Origin: Prinia subflava
Taxonomy: Eukaryota > Chordata > Aves > Passeriformes > Cisticolidae
Reading direction: 5' to 3'
Assembly (NCBI RefSeq): GCF_021018805.1
Contig: NC_086258.1
Span: 9,947,259-10,011,258 of the forward strand
DNA length: 64,000 bases
Made by a program: the position numbers and the translations under genes. The notes under the pieces are model-generated. The model searched no databases, was not told the origin of the DNA, and worked only from the letters and a program-made list of their open reading frames with translations. Below are positions 37,905-50,070 of the stretch, in pieces; position 1 is the first letter of the stretch, and every line of letters begins with the position of its first letter.

Positions 37905-40900
37905 TTGCACTGCCCCACTGTAAGTGCCCCTGCCAGTGCACAAAGCCAGCGGCGCCCTGGCCTCTCCTGGCTCCCACAGGATTTCTTTTCTTCCTGCATT
38001 TCCCCTGATTTCATAACAAACTTCCCCTTGATTATTACCCATGATGATCATTCCATGACTCAGTTTCATGTAGCTTAATCATGACTCATTACATATTTCA
38101 GAAGTACTAAACCCCACAGAACCGGATCTCTTCTTATGGAGCATCTTAATAAATAATTGTCAACAGCACGTGCTTCCTTTGCTGCCTTGCCATTGTGTAT
38201 TAACAATAACAGTCAATTAAACACTCCCTTTGCTGTTCTCCTGCACAGTGTGACCGTGTCTGAGAAGTTCCAGCAAGGGCCTTGCACAAAGCCTCCCAAA
38301 TTCCCTAAATGCCCGCACTGGGCCCAGCCCTTCCCAAAGAGCTCCTGTGGCCCCGGAGCTGCAGCTCAGAGAGGCTCAAGGCAGCTGAACGCCCCCAGAA
38401 AAACACAGAGCCAGAAAACTGCTACAAAGACATTTATGATGTAACGATTTTACATTTCAGTCGAGCTAAGAAGTGCCAGGGCAGCCCGAGATGCCCATTC
38501 AGAGAGGCTTCTGTTCGTGCACTGCCATCTAATTGGGACATGGCAGCGGGAACTGCAGGCTGAGACAAAGCTGTCACCCTGCCCTGGGCTCTTTGTGGTC
38601 ACCCTGAAACCTTGGGGGAAAAGAGTCCAGTGCAGCTGCACTGTGGAATTTCTGTCAACAGAAGGAATTCAGAGGAGTTCAGCACGAGCGTGTGCAGCAC
38701 CCACTGCCACCTCCCGGCCTCTCACAGAGAAGGGACAACACAACTTCATTTTACAGTCCGAAAAGTAAACGTGCCTTGGACTTTCACTGGAAAACATTTC
38801 ATCTGAAACCAATGGGTTGTAGGAGCCTGGAGCACTCCAGCTCACCCGGGGGAGCAGGAACCCCACACCTCTGGCTCCCAAGGCCGTCCCCCTCTGCTCC
38901 CTACAAGGGACACAGACACAGCACAGCCTAGAATGTGCAATATTTGAAGTATGTTCAGTAGTCAAGCTTTCTCCTTGTGAATTACTAATCACTCTTACAT
39001 TTCAGAAAGCTTATTTAACTTTATGATAGACTATTTTGTGTTCCATTTATTCCAGAAGTATCTTTGCAGTCTGGTCTGTTTTGGGACTGTCTCCTTACCC
39101 TCATGTAGATAATTCACAATCATAAGGTGTCTCATTCCTTTTCAGAAGAGAAACTTGTAGATCTTTGGAGTATTTCAGTTAAAGAGCAACAAAGAAACTT
39201 CAAGCACGTTTGAGAGCAAAGGACTGAAGGAGTGACAGGAAATAAAGGTACATTAGAAAAAGAAGAAAAACATTTGTTTGCATTTACAGCACACACTGAC
39301 AATTGTGACTGTATGCTCTTCTTAAACCCACGGGCAAAGGATATCCCAGAAAGGCCACTGGGTGAGAAGAAGGGCACGCTGAAGGGCTTGGCACTTTATA
39401 GTGAGATTTATGAAATGCAACAAGATATCCTTGGAGTAAAAAAGTCAACAATTACATTCCTTCAACACCAACAGAAACACTCACCAATGGTTTTACCCAG
39501 ACAGGGTAAAATGCTCTAAATAACAGATATGAAGAATTAGAGAACAGCCTTAAACTGAGAAAAGTTACAGATTATACTGGCTCTGAATTATCTGGACTTA
39601 AAAAAAATTGGTTGTGAAGGAGTTAGAGCAGCACATGAAGCTGGATTTTAAAAAGCAGGATGCACTAGGCAGCATGAGAGCCTCAAGATCCCCACCGAAG
39701 TGACAACACAGAGAGAGGATTCCAAAGGCTTAGCTTGTCAAGGAATCTCTCTTCTCAAACCACGTTTAAAAGCACACATGAAAGTGCTGGAAGAGAGAAT
39801 TCTAGATGTGGCAGACAATCAGAGATCCCACTAGGTTTGAGACATCTGGCATCAGTTGAAATCCATCACATTTCATTTGGGGATCAAAGCCTGCTGTTAA
39901 GTCTATCACAGGTTGAAATAGTAGATCCTGAACAGCCTTTTCATCCCAATGCAAATTAACCCTTTTTCCTTGACCAGAGAAACAGCTCCTTTTCATTACT
40001 GACTCCAATCATATGTGCTTGTCAAGCTATGCCCTCTAGTACTAAGTTTCAGCTGAAATTTCAGTAGCATTCTGAACTTTTTATTATAAATCAAAAGTGC
40101 TCCCTCCCAGCCACCAGGCCCCGTGCTCTGGCACGTGCTGCAGTGAGCTCCAAAGCCGCTCGGGGACAGCGTTTGTGGCACCATCTGTAATGCAGATAAA
40201 TTCCTGAAGGGAAGAAAATGTTGCATATAGGTAATGCCTTATAAAATAAAAGCCTTGCTGCCCTGGTAAAACCATTGCTCAGACTTGCTGCTCCAGCTGA
40301 GTAGAAGAGGACCTGGGAGCGTGCCCCAGTCATGGGACTCAGCTGAACTGGAGGCAGAAAAGCAAGCTGTAGCACCATTCCATGTTCACATTGTCGTGTA
40401 CAGTGTTGGTTGAATTATGTTTGTTATGATTTAAAACTATGTCATTGATGATGGCTAACAGCTTTAAAAGGCCTGGTTTTTGCAATAAAGGGGCTCTCCT
40501 TTGCACCTGCCCGGGGACTCGCTTTGCCTCATACAGAAGAATTTTACACATCTCTGTGTTCAAGAGCTGTGCTGCACAGCAGCCAGCTGTGCTTGGCTGC
40601 TGAAGGGATTTGCCACGTGTTGAAAAGTCAAAGCTGAGCATCAGGTGTGTATTTGTGATATCTGTGTGTGAGTTCTGAGACACGATGGTGAATCCTTGCA
40701 TTTTGGCAAATGAGTTACAGAGAACTTTGGGGTAGGGAATGAGGAGAAATCAATTACATGTATTTCTCTTCTGCATTCCCCAGACCACTTGTGTTCCCTA
40801 CTGGCAAAAAGCAAAGTTAAGTGAAGCAAGAGGTTTTACAGTTCCCTTCACAGGGAGGGAGCTTCATCACAGTGAAGAAATATTCACACGCTCAGAGGGA

Positions 40901-42024
40901 GTACACATGGCTCCTAATAATAAGCAAAGTTGGTAGGAAGTCATAAAAGTTAAACTCAAACCCAAGCAGAGCTGAAAGAGCCAACTGAAAAATTCATGAT
41001 TATGTCAGCGCTGTGGTGATAATTTGAGAATGCAAGGAACTGGGCTAGGCATGTAAAAATCACCTTACTTACAGCAAACAAGCACTTGCAGAGCAAGATG
41101 TCAATAGGAAGGCTACAAAGATCAAGTCAGAGTCTGATATTTGAGCTCAGATTGTTTATAACCACTGTGAACAAAGGTTTGGGATTCACAGCAAACATTC
41201 AGATGTAAAAATAAGCACACAGAATGACAGCACTTGATCTTCACCTGCAGAAATACCACTGATGAACCTATCCACAGAATTTCTGAAAATGTATGACACA
41301 TTAATTAACAGAAAAGTCTTTCCTGGCCAGTAAGCCCAATTTTTATTTATGAGACTTCTTGTCTAACCATCAGCTTAAGCAAATGATTAAACCAGGAAAC
41401 TACCCACAATCATTTTATTCTCTGCATATTCAAGCCCTAATAAATTCTAAACCACTGAGGACAGTTAGTGCAGGTAATGCTCAGCGTGGAGGAAGATCTG
41501 TCCCTTATCAAGCACGTTCATAACCAGCCGGGGTCACAAATGAGGGCTTTATTTGGGCTCCCTGCACAGCCCAGGGAACTCTGCCTCTAGGAAGTGCCAC
41601 ACAGCCTCTCCCTGATCACAGTGAACATCACGGCTCCTGCTGGAACAACATGTACAAGGTACTGGAGCAGCTTTTCTGGGCACTTCCACCTCTGGAGCAG
41701 TCCCAGCGTCTCCAATTACCTCTGCATAACCCGAGGGCTCTGCCACAGCCCCGGTTTGGAGGGAGGAAGCTGCCATGTAATCTCTGGGAATGTTGTACAC
41801 ATCTGTCAGCAGGGACAGGATGCTCTGCTCCTGACAGATGCATTTGTAAGCCTTCAGACAGCAGCCCAAAAGTGATCCATTTGTGGAAGAGAGCATCTAT
41901 CCATCTTGCACTTTAACTACTTCCTCCCTGCCTTTTTGATGCCAGGGAGGGGGTTTTCCCCAAGGTGATGCACTAATTCAGTTTGTATTAGCTCTAAGAT
42001 GAAGTTTCCAAGCCAGCCAGCCAG

Positions 42025-42125
42025 GGCCAAAGGTAATAAAAAGCGACATGATTTAATTACTTCTGTTACAGTTGTTCAGCAATGAAAGAAGGCGCAACAT
42101 GAAGGCCTAATTAATTAAGTAAAAT
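42025..42125. promoter_or_regulatory. Candidate homeodomain-motif cluster
   Basis: Closely spaced GGTAATAAAA, GATTTAATTAC and CCTAATTAATTAAG, all homeodomain (LIM/HOX-type) core motifs, within 90 bp. Confidence 0.28.
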
Positions 42126-45100
42126 TGGTTTCTGGTCAGAAGGCAAGACCAGTGAAGTAGCTGGACTGAATGCACTACTATCAGCTTTATCCAATTGCAC
42201 CAGTAGTGATATATTACTAACACTTGACATTTTTGTTGTGATCCTTCTCATTGATATTTCACAAAAGTGTTTTGACTTGCAGTCAAGACTAAAGCTTCAA
42301 CAAAATCTGCAATAAAACTTCTATGACGCAGCTTCACTACTCCTCACATTTAGTAAAAGTCAGTTAAATTAGTATTCCCTGGATTGGCAATGTAGAGGGA
42401 AGAGGAGAAGCTTGCAGGACTGCGGGAATGTGTGGAACTGCGCAAGTTCACAGAGTTTCTTCAGGGACACCAACTTTAAAGACACAGAAGAAGTGTTTGG
42501 GGTCACTGTCACTGGAAGCAGTAATTCTGGTTGTCCCGAACTGGCAGAGCTGACAAACAGCCCAGCTGTGGCAGCAGCTCCCTCTGGAAAGCACAGGCTG
42601 CAGGTGGGAGCTCGGAGCACCCCTGGCAGTGCAGGGCCCCAAACCTGCTGCTGCGTGTCCTGGAGTGTTTCCATTCTCAGCTCTGCCCTGCCTGCCCCAG
42701 CCCTGCCCCAGGCTCCCTCTCTCCTGCAGGCTCAGGGCCCCACAGGAGGGTTTGGCCCTGGCAGGGCGTGCAGGGGAGTGTGAGCGAGCTGAGGCTGCGG
42801 GAGCTGCGCCCCAGCCCAGGACCAAGAGAAAGCAAGGAACAGCAGGAGTGTGACACACTCTGAGCTGAACTGGAATGCACATTTCTCCAGGACAGAGCTC
42901 GACTCCAGAGCTCCAAGGCTTCTCCTGTGGCCCCAGCCCTTGGAACAAACCCCTGCGGCCGCGGCGCCCATCGGCGCAGGTTCTAGAGCGAGATTTGGAA
43001 GCATTTGCACAATTACGCTGCTCATAATTCAAACTCTGTTTTGTGTCTGTCGTTACAGGTCACTGTTGGCCAGATGGAAAATATTAAGGAAAAAGGATTG
43101 CAACTAAATCAATGGGCTGCAGAGTGCTGCCAAAAGGCCCCAGGCTAACGACAAGCAGATTTGCAGGCAGGCTCTGCTCGGCACAAGGCGGGATCTGGCA
43201 CATCCTCTGCCCTGCCGAGCAGCAGGAGGGCACGGGGCCAGCTGAGAGCGGCTACTGTGCCAAACAGACTGTGCAGGCCTTGCTGCTTGAATGCTTCCAC
43301 AGAAAGGCACAGTCCACGGGCTCCTGTAAACAACTCCCTGCACTGCTGGCTGCTGCTGACTCGCAAGCGGGATAACTTCATCCTGCTACAACATTAATGC
43401 AAGCACACAGCTCGGCCTCAGCAGAATCAACACAGAAATAAAGAAGCACTGGAGTTAAAGGACAGCACTTCAACTTTCAACTAGGAATAATGGTGTGTAT
43501 ATGCACATAGATAGTGAAACACAAAATCAGCATCTTTACTGCAATGCCAGGCACCCTATGGGCATTCTTTGCAACCCATGATTTACAAGTAGGGAGAGAC
43601 TAAAGTTTGACTATTGAAAATTTGACTTTTACTATTTATTTCCAATATCAGTACTTCCCAGGATGTACCTTTTTTTGTACAGCTCATGGCTGCATTTACT
43701 CATGAGCAGTCCAGTTTATCTAGATGTTCTGAGGGAAAAAACATCTTCCTAATATCACCCAAATATCTCCTTATGAGCTCAGCATCTGAGTGCAGCCACC
43801 CATGCCTGCAGATAAAACTTCAAACTCACTAGATGGACATAGATAATTTCTCTTTCTAGTGGACAGAAAGAGAAAAAAATGAGAGAAACAGAGGAGACCT
43901 GGTTCAAACATCATCACCAGCTGATCACACAGAGTAAAGCTTCTGCAGCAAAGACTTCAAATCCCCTACTCCAGCCACAAGGCATTATTAGCTTATTTCA
44001 ATTACAATTTTCTTATTTAAAGATACTTGAGCAAGAGAAGGCCTTACAGACTTTCTGGAAGAAGTTTGTAGAGTCTACAAAATGGTTAGTGGCAGAGATG
44101 AAAATGGAAGACAACAAATGAGCAGATGTAATACAAAATTCTATTCTTTTCCTGGAACAGTAGTTTCAAGCAGCTCATCTCTATCTTGTGAAACTTGTAA
44201 GGACAATAATGGAAAAACCACAGGAAGTTTGGAAAAGCTATACTGGAGACAGCGTATCAGGAAGAAGAAACACAAAGCAGATAGCTAAATTTAATTGATG
44301 TCAAGCTCCCTCTTCACTAGGTTCATCACTTTTCCATACATATTCTGACAAGCAACTTAAAATAAGAGCCAGTGTCTGTTTAAGAGAATCAGCAGGGGTA
44401 AAACCCCTAAACTTTTGAGATGTAAACTGTTTTATAAACATGTCAAGTTAAGGCAGAATGCCTGCAGCACCCGGAGCCCCTCCGGCCCTGCACACGCCCT
44501 CGGGGCGTTCGCACGTTTCTGAGCCACTTCAGCTCAGTTTCCTGTCACCAAAGTCGCCTTGGTCTGCTACAGTTACAGCTCGTAAGAAATTCCAGTTTCT
44601 GTGACAGAAGGTCAGGCTGCAGCTCAGAGTCCTGCCTGCCCTCTCCTCTTTTCTCTGTAAGGCCATGCAAAGGAACTGAGCAATCTCTGCTCTCCAGCTC
44701 TCACCGACAGCCAGTGCAAGCGCTGAAGCCACTGCTAAAAAAATAATAACGAAAAAAGATCTATGAAGGCATCAGAGGCTCAACAGCAACATTTTCATTA
44801 GGTACAATTGTGTTGTAGTGCTGAATCAGAGATCCAATTGCCCATGATTTATACATGTATTTGGTGGCCTTTGCCATGTCTAACAGAAGCAGTTTGCCAT
44901 TTACTTTCATCTCCCAAGCATTTTAAGTAGAACAGGGATTCCAGGGTCGATACACCTCAAGGACCAAACAGACTGTCCAAAAAGCGTTCCAAGCATTTCC
45001 AGCCATTACCAAACATCTTCTGCAAGGCTTCAAAGAATCATACAGATACATATGGAAGCAAAACATTGATTTTGGCCAAATCAATGAAAAGGGAAAATTC

Positions 45101-45166
45101 TAGAAAACAGCAGGACTATTACTATAAAACAAGCCCCACCACAAACACTCCTCCAGAGCAGGGACC

Positions 45167-45617
45167 AGCAGGGCTGTGGGGCTGGGATTTTTTCTTCCCC
45201 AGCAGGGCTGTGGGGCTGAGCCCTCTCCCTCAGCAGGGTTGTGGGGCTGGACCGACCCCAGCTGGGTTGTGAAGATGGACTCTCCCCAGCTGGTCCCGGG
45301 GGCTCTGGGCCGGTCCCGGGGGCTGTGGGGCCGGTCCCGGGACTTTGGGCCAGTCCCTCTCCCAGCCAGTCCCGGGGGCTCTGGGCCAGTCCCGGGGGCT
45401 CTGGGGCTGGTCCTGGGGCCTCTGGGCTGGTCCCGGGGGCTCTGGGCCGGTCCCTCTCCCGGCCGGTCCCGGGGCTGTGGGGCTGGTCCCTCTCCCAGCC
45501 GGTCCCGGGGCTGTGGGGCTGGTCCCTCTCCCAGCCGGTCCCGGGGCTGTGGGGCTGGTCCCTCTCCCAGCCGGTCCCAGGACTTTGGGCTGGTCCCTCT
45601 CCCGGCCGGTCCCGGGG
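45167..45617. repeat. GC/CpG-rich minisatellite, 24-36 bp units
   Basis: Tandem units mixing GGCCGGTCCCGGGGGCTCT, GGCTGGTCCCTCTCCCAGCC and GGTCCCGGGGCTGTG. The three most regular copies, at about 45455-45570, have a 36-bp period. Rich in CCGG and CCCGGG, hence dense CpG. It is followed directly by a CTGT/CCGT microsatellite. Confidence 0.92.
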
Positions 45618-45666
45618 GCCGTGCGCGCTGCCCGGGCTCTGGGCAGGGCAGCACAGCCCCGGTGCA

Positions 45667-45712
45667 GTCTGTCTCTGTCTCTCTGTCTCTCTGTCCGTCC
45701 GTCCGTCTGTCC
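45667..45712 (+). repeat. CTGT/CTCT/CCGT microsatellite
   Basis: Imperfect tetranucleotide run (CTGTCTCT then CCGT units) immediately right of the GC-rich minisatellite. Confidence 0.85.
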
Positions 45713-45840
45713 CATGGCTCAGGGCCCTGCCAGTTGGCACGCCCGGGCCAGGAAGCTGTCAGTTCCAATCAGGGCCCGGCCCTGCAGCCCTATTAAAGAA
45801 GTCTTGCTGGTTAAGGGGCGGCCACTGTTTCCAAAGCATG

Positions 45841-45875
45841 GGAAAAAAAAAAAGAAAAAAAAGGGAAAAAAAGGG
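45841..45875 (+). repeat. A-rich tract
   Basis: Run of A with interspersed G; no transposon body could be recognised upstream of it. Confidence 0.8.
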
Positions 45876-46978
45876 CTCTGCTTTCCTTAGATTTGAGCTG
45901 GCAACTTTCACTGACTGGAGTTTTCAAGGAGCTATGAATGAGCCTAACAAAGGAGTTCTGTGGCCAGTTTCTGGCTGAAATCCATGTCAACAGTTTTTAA
46001 GGTCACAGGTCACACTAACTAACATTTATTCCCAGCAGACCCCGCTCTAAACACAAGCTGTAAGTAGTACAAATTTGGAATTTTTCTGTAATCCCTTGAG
46101 ATATTCCTGATCCTTCCACATGTTTCTGCTCAATTAAAAACAATTCTCACTTTGCACCACAAGAGAGGCCCCTGCTCAGAAATCTTATTCTGTCCTAAGA
46201 ATAAATGGACAAAGACTGCAATCAAAGGGAAGGAAAGGGGGGAGGAGAGGAACTCACAACAAATCACACCAAAAACCTCAAATAACTCCATACAGAATCA
46301 CATTCAGTTAGTTACATTTTCTGCCATCTGTCACAAACTATTATGGATTCATTTCTTTTTATCTTAGTAAAAGAGTGGTGCAGAGCTCAGCTATTTTGGC
46401 CAAGAGGGATTTCCACACAAATGTTTCTGCATTTCACTTCAAAAGAATGATTTCAGTTTGGGTACAAAACCTGAGTAACCCAACAAAAACTTCAAATTCA
46501 GTAAAATTCAGTTGCACATGGGACCTTTGCAAACCAGTAACTTTGCCCAGGAAGTTTGTGAACCAAAGCAAAACTACACAAACTTGGGTTTGCTTTTGTT
46601 TTCTTTTTAAATAAAAGACCAGAGTTCTTCACTAAATCAGAACTATCTATACTGTTCTCCCTCAAAAAACCCCCATGAAATCTGATGCGAAACTAGAGTG
46701 AAACAATAAAAATTCAGCCTCTTCATGTATAACAATTATGATTTATCCCATTGCAGCTGAAATTGTGAAATCCTTAAATAAAGTCTTAGAAAAAAAAGAC
46801 AACTGGGTGTGAAATTCCCAAATTAGAGCACACAATTTGATGACTGGACATCAGCTTTGACTCTATTGTAAAGAAAAAAATTCAAAAGCACATTTTAAGT
46901 TCCATACCATATTTCACTGAAAAAGGAAGTTTGGAATTCCAGTTTCCCTGGGAGATGTCGGTGTGAGCCATGAGAACT

Positions 46979-47508
46979 CACCTGGGCTCACCCCGAACCC
47001 CGCGGGCCCTGCCCTCACCTGGGCCCTGCCCTCACCTGGGCTCACCCCGAACCCTGCGGGCTCACCCTGAACCCTGCGGGCTCTGCCCTCACCTGGGCTC
47101 ACCCCGAACCCCGCGGGCTCTGCCCTCACCTGGGCTCACCCCGAACCCTGCGGGCTCTGCCCTCACCTGGGCTCACCCCGAACCCCGCGGGCCCTGCCCT
47201 CACCTGGGCTCACCCCGAACCCCGCGGGCTCTGCCCTCACCTGGGCTCGCCCCGAACCCCGCGGGCTCACCCCGAACCCCGCGGGCTCTGCCCTCACCTG
47301 GGCTCACCCCGAACCCTGCGGGCTCTGCCCTCACCTGGGCTCTGCCCTCACCTGGGCTCACCCCGAACCCTGCGGGCTCACCCCGAACCCCGCGGGCCCT
47401 GCCCTCACCTGGGCTCTGCCCTCACCTGGGCTCTGCCCTCACCTGGGCTCACCCCGAACCCTGCGGGCTCTGCCCTCACCTGGGCCCTGCCCTCACCTGG
47501 GCCGTACC
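46979..47508. repeat. 37-bp composite minisatellite (20 + 17 bp subunits)
   Basis: Tandem array of two subunits, CTCACCCCGAACCC[C/T]GCGGG (20 bp) and CTCTGCCCTCACCTGGG (17 bp). They mostly alternate (37-bp period) but are sometimes repeated singly. I count 16 copies of CTCACCTGGG. On the minus (DENND1A-sense) strand each reads CCCAGGTGAG, a 5' splice-site-like motif. The left-edge copy reads CAG|GTGAGT at 46982/46981. Confidence 0.95.
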
Positions 47509-47588
47509 TGCGCCCCCCGCGCCCTCTGCTGGCGCCGCGCCGCAGCGCAGCCGCTCGGGGTCACCTGGAGCGACAAACGCGGGGCAGG
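47509..47588. other. CpG-dense patch flanking the 37-bp minisatellite
   Basis: About 80 bp with very frequent CpG (CGCCCCCCGCGCC, GGCGCCGCGCCGCAGCGCAG), directly adjoining the right edge of the array. It carries the CTCF-type motif at 47520-47532. Confidence 0.6.
47520..47532 (-). promoter_or_regulatory. CTCF-type binding motif
   Basis: The minus strand reads CCAGCAGAGGGCG, which fits the vertebrate CTCF core CCASYAGRKGGCR. It sits in a CpG-dense patch, so binding could be methylation-sensitive. Occupancy cannot be judged from sequence. Confidence 0.55.
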
Positions 47589-50070
47589 GAAGAGGAACCC
47601 GAGGAAAAGAGGCAGGTGTGACACTGAACAGAGGGGCTCTGCATGGAGGAGAAGCACAGAACAGCCGGGAAAGCAGGCTTCAAAGTTCTCCGAGAGTTCA
47701 TCCATCTGTGTGAGCTACTGCAGCAGGAGGAACGCTGTGGTCTACCTCAGGTTTCTAAGCAGTATTGGTGGAAACAGTCACAGCAGCTCCCTGCCAAAGG
47801 GAATTGCCTCTGCTGGCCACAGGATAACCCCGCTGCCACTGAACTCCAAGAGGCGCCTCACTGTGCTCTGCATCCACAGGAAAAGGCCTCTGGGTCACTT
47901 CAAAGCTCAAGTTCAGACCCTGAGTTCTGGCCTCCAGTACGGGGTCAGCTTCCAACTTTGCGTCCAGAGCATTGCAGAATTTCCTTAAACAATCTCTGAC
48001 TAAAAAGAATTTCTCTTTTCTGCTCTTCCTCTTCAATAACTAATCTAAACATGTGATGATTTTCCATCTCCAAACCATTTTACCATGGCCAGACCCATAA
48101 AATCCCTGATAAGCCCGTGAATATCATCTTTAGTAATCACCATCACTCAGTTCTTATATTGTTGCTGAGCATAGCAAGGAATACTTGAAGCTTGCTGCCA
48201 TCCAATCTGTAATTTAAAAACAATTAAACAAGCATTCTTTTCATCCCCCTTTGCTTTTACTTACTGTTCTCCCATTTTTCAGCATGTCTTCCCCCACCAT
48301 TTACCATGCACCATCCTTTAGTACATAAAGGACACTGAGAACATTCTCATCAACAATGGGAGCTGCAGTCCTGGGAATGGAGGAAGTGATTTCATGTATT
48401 GCTGATTTCCACCGCCTATTATCCTCTAAAACTTGCATGAAGTTGCATTAATGATGAACTTTTTTTTCTCATCAGTGCACAGGAGAAGGAAGCAACAGGA
48501 AGGAAGAGAAGAGTCCCAATTCATCCATTGTGGTTGATTTTTTTGGTTATGAGTTGAAGCAGAAGGCATTTAACTACAACAGAACTCCTCCATTTCTTCT
48601 TGGCACTCCCTCAACATAAGGGAGCTGACAGCAAAGAACTCTTATCCAGGAGGGATCAAGAAGGGACCCAGACTCTTCCTCATTCAGATTTTCTTTTTAA
48701 AACCGTGTTTCTCCTTTAATTTGAAATTAATGAGGCAAAGTTACCCTCTGTAAGCAGAGGGAATCAGCACCTGACTGCAGAGGGGAGAGCTCCGTGGGAA
48801 GGGCTGGGAATCACCTTCCTGCAGGATCCAGCCCCTGCTGCTGGACTGCCAGAGGCAATAATAGCTGCAGTGTCTGCTGCAGCCACGGCAGAACGGAGAC
48901 ACTGAGCAAACACCTGCCACTCTGCCTCCCACGCAATTCATCAGGGATGTGGGCAGATCTCACTACAACTTCTCCAAATATTGGTGTTCCCATTCCATGG
49001 CACTTCTGTGTGCAGCCCCCTGCGAGGAGAGGTGACCCCGTGTTTTGCAATGTCCCCCTGGAAGGCTGCAGAGGGCACATCCAGCCAGACACAGGCAGGT
49101 CCCGCTCTCAGGTGCCCCACACAGACAAAGAGGAGTTCTCTGAGCTCACCCTGGTTGTGTCTGTGCAAAGCCAGCCAGGGATGGCCCTGACAGAGGTGTC
49201 CAGCTGCTCCCAGAGCAGTGTCACACCTCAGCTCCAGCTGTGTCACCTCCCTGCCCTCAGCCACCTCTGTGCTGCCTTTACCTGGGCTACTGCTCCTGAA
49301 CTTCCAATTCCTCGTGAACACACAAAAAGCAGAAAGTAGAAGACAGGCAATTCTTGGATTTGTTTAAAACAAGACAAATGAAAATCAGATTTTCATTTCC
49401 ATTTGCCGCATGAGAATCTTAAATCCATGGAAATTCTTAATGGAACTAAAATATTGGTAGACATCAACATTGATTTTACTGGCATCATTTCCTGCAGCAA
49501 ATATAAATAAAAAATTCTGGACTGTATTCCAACATGGTTGTGGGAGGTTATCAAAAACTACTCTGATAGAGCCTCCTGGCCCATTTTCTGTGAAATGCGC
49601 AGTTCCAGCTTCCACTGACAGTCTTTATTATGCCAAACTTCTCAAAACCCTCAACAGGACAGAGGAAAGTTCACACATACAAACTTTGGGGCTGGGGAGA
49701 GCATCAGTGACATTCTCTCAGTTACCAACAGATGTTTTGTTAATAAAACTTGCATGTACAAATGTCCACAAAATGTCTTAACAAGATCAGCTGTGACAGC
49801 TAAAGATAACAGCTGCCATCATGCTATGTCATATCAAATTACTGCAAAGAGATTTTTCCACGTTGTTAACTCCAGAACACTGACTGCAAACAAATGCAGT
49901 TATCTACAGAGGAACTCCAAGTGCAAGGCATTTTGCACCACTTGTGCACAAGAGCAGTGACTCTGAGGACCAGATAGGGAAACCATTCTGAACAGCTGGG
50001 ACTGGGAATTGCAGTGCAGCTGCAAAGTCCAGCTCTGCTGCAGCAGGCAGAAGCTGAAGCACAGACCCAC

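Larger units (their letters stand above)
33406..50070 (-). other. DENND1A: Large DENND1A intron between window exons 2 and 3
   Basis: A 16.7-kb intron with GTGGGT donor. It contains simple repeats (36907-36937, 37879-37904), a palindromic GATA pair (34058-34081), a homeodomain-motif-rich stretch (about 42025-42125), a CpG-dense block with a NotI site near 42955, and two GC-rich minisatellites (45167-45617 and 46979-47508). A CpG-dense patch carrying a CTCF-type motif (47509-47588) follows the second. No further DENND1A exon is expected here, because exons 2 and 3 join directly in frame. Confidence 0.88.

Noticed and set aside
41549..41896. A 115-codon minus-strand open frame in non-repetitive DNA
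   Set aside because: No family resemblance, no supporting splice structure tied to DENND1A, and exons 2 and 3 already join perfectly in frame around it.
42448..43032. A 194-codon minus-strand open frame
   Set aside because: GC-rich patch with several overlapping frames of similar length; no domain or repeat-free motif supports coding.
45081..45978. Gly/Pro/Ser-rich open frames over 200 codons
   Set aside because: GC-rich tandem repeat translation; no recognisable protein.
46914..47713. A 247-codon open frame resembling a proline-rich repeat protein
   Set aside because: Translation of the 37-bp composite array.
22243..47882. A 20-bp identical stretch at 22243-22262 and 47863-47882
   Set aside because: Too short and isolated, with no shared flanks or positional pattern; probably chance or a fragment of a common repeat.
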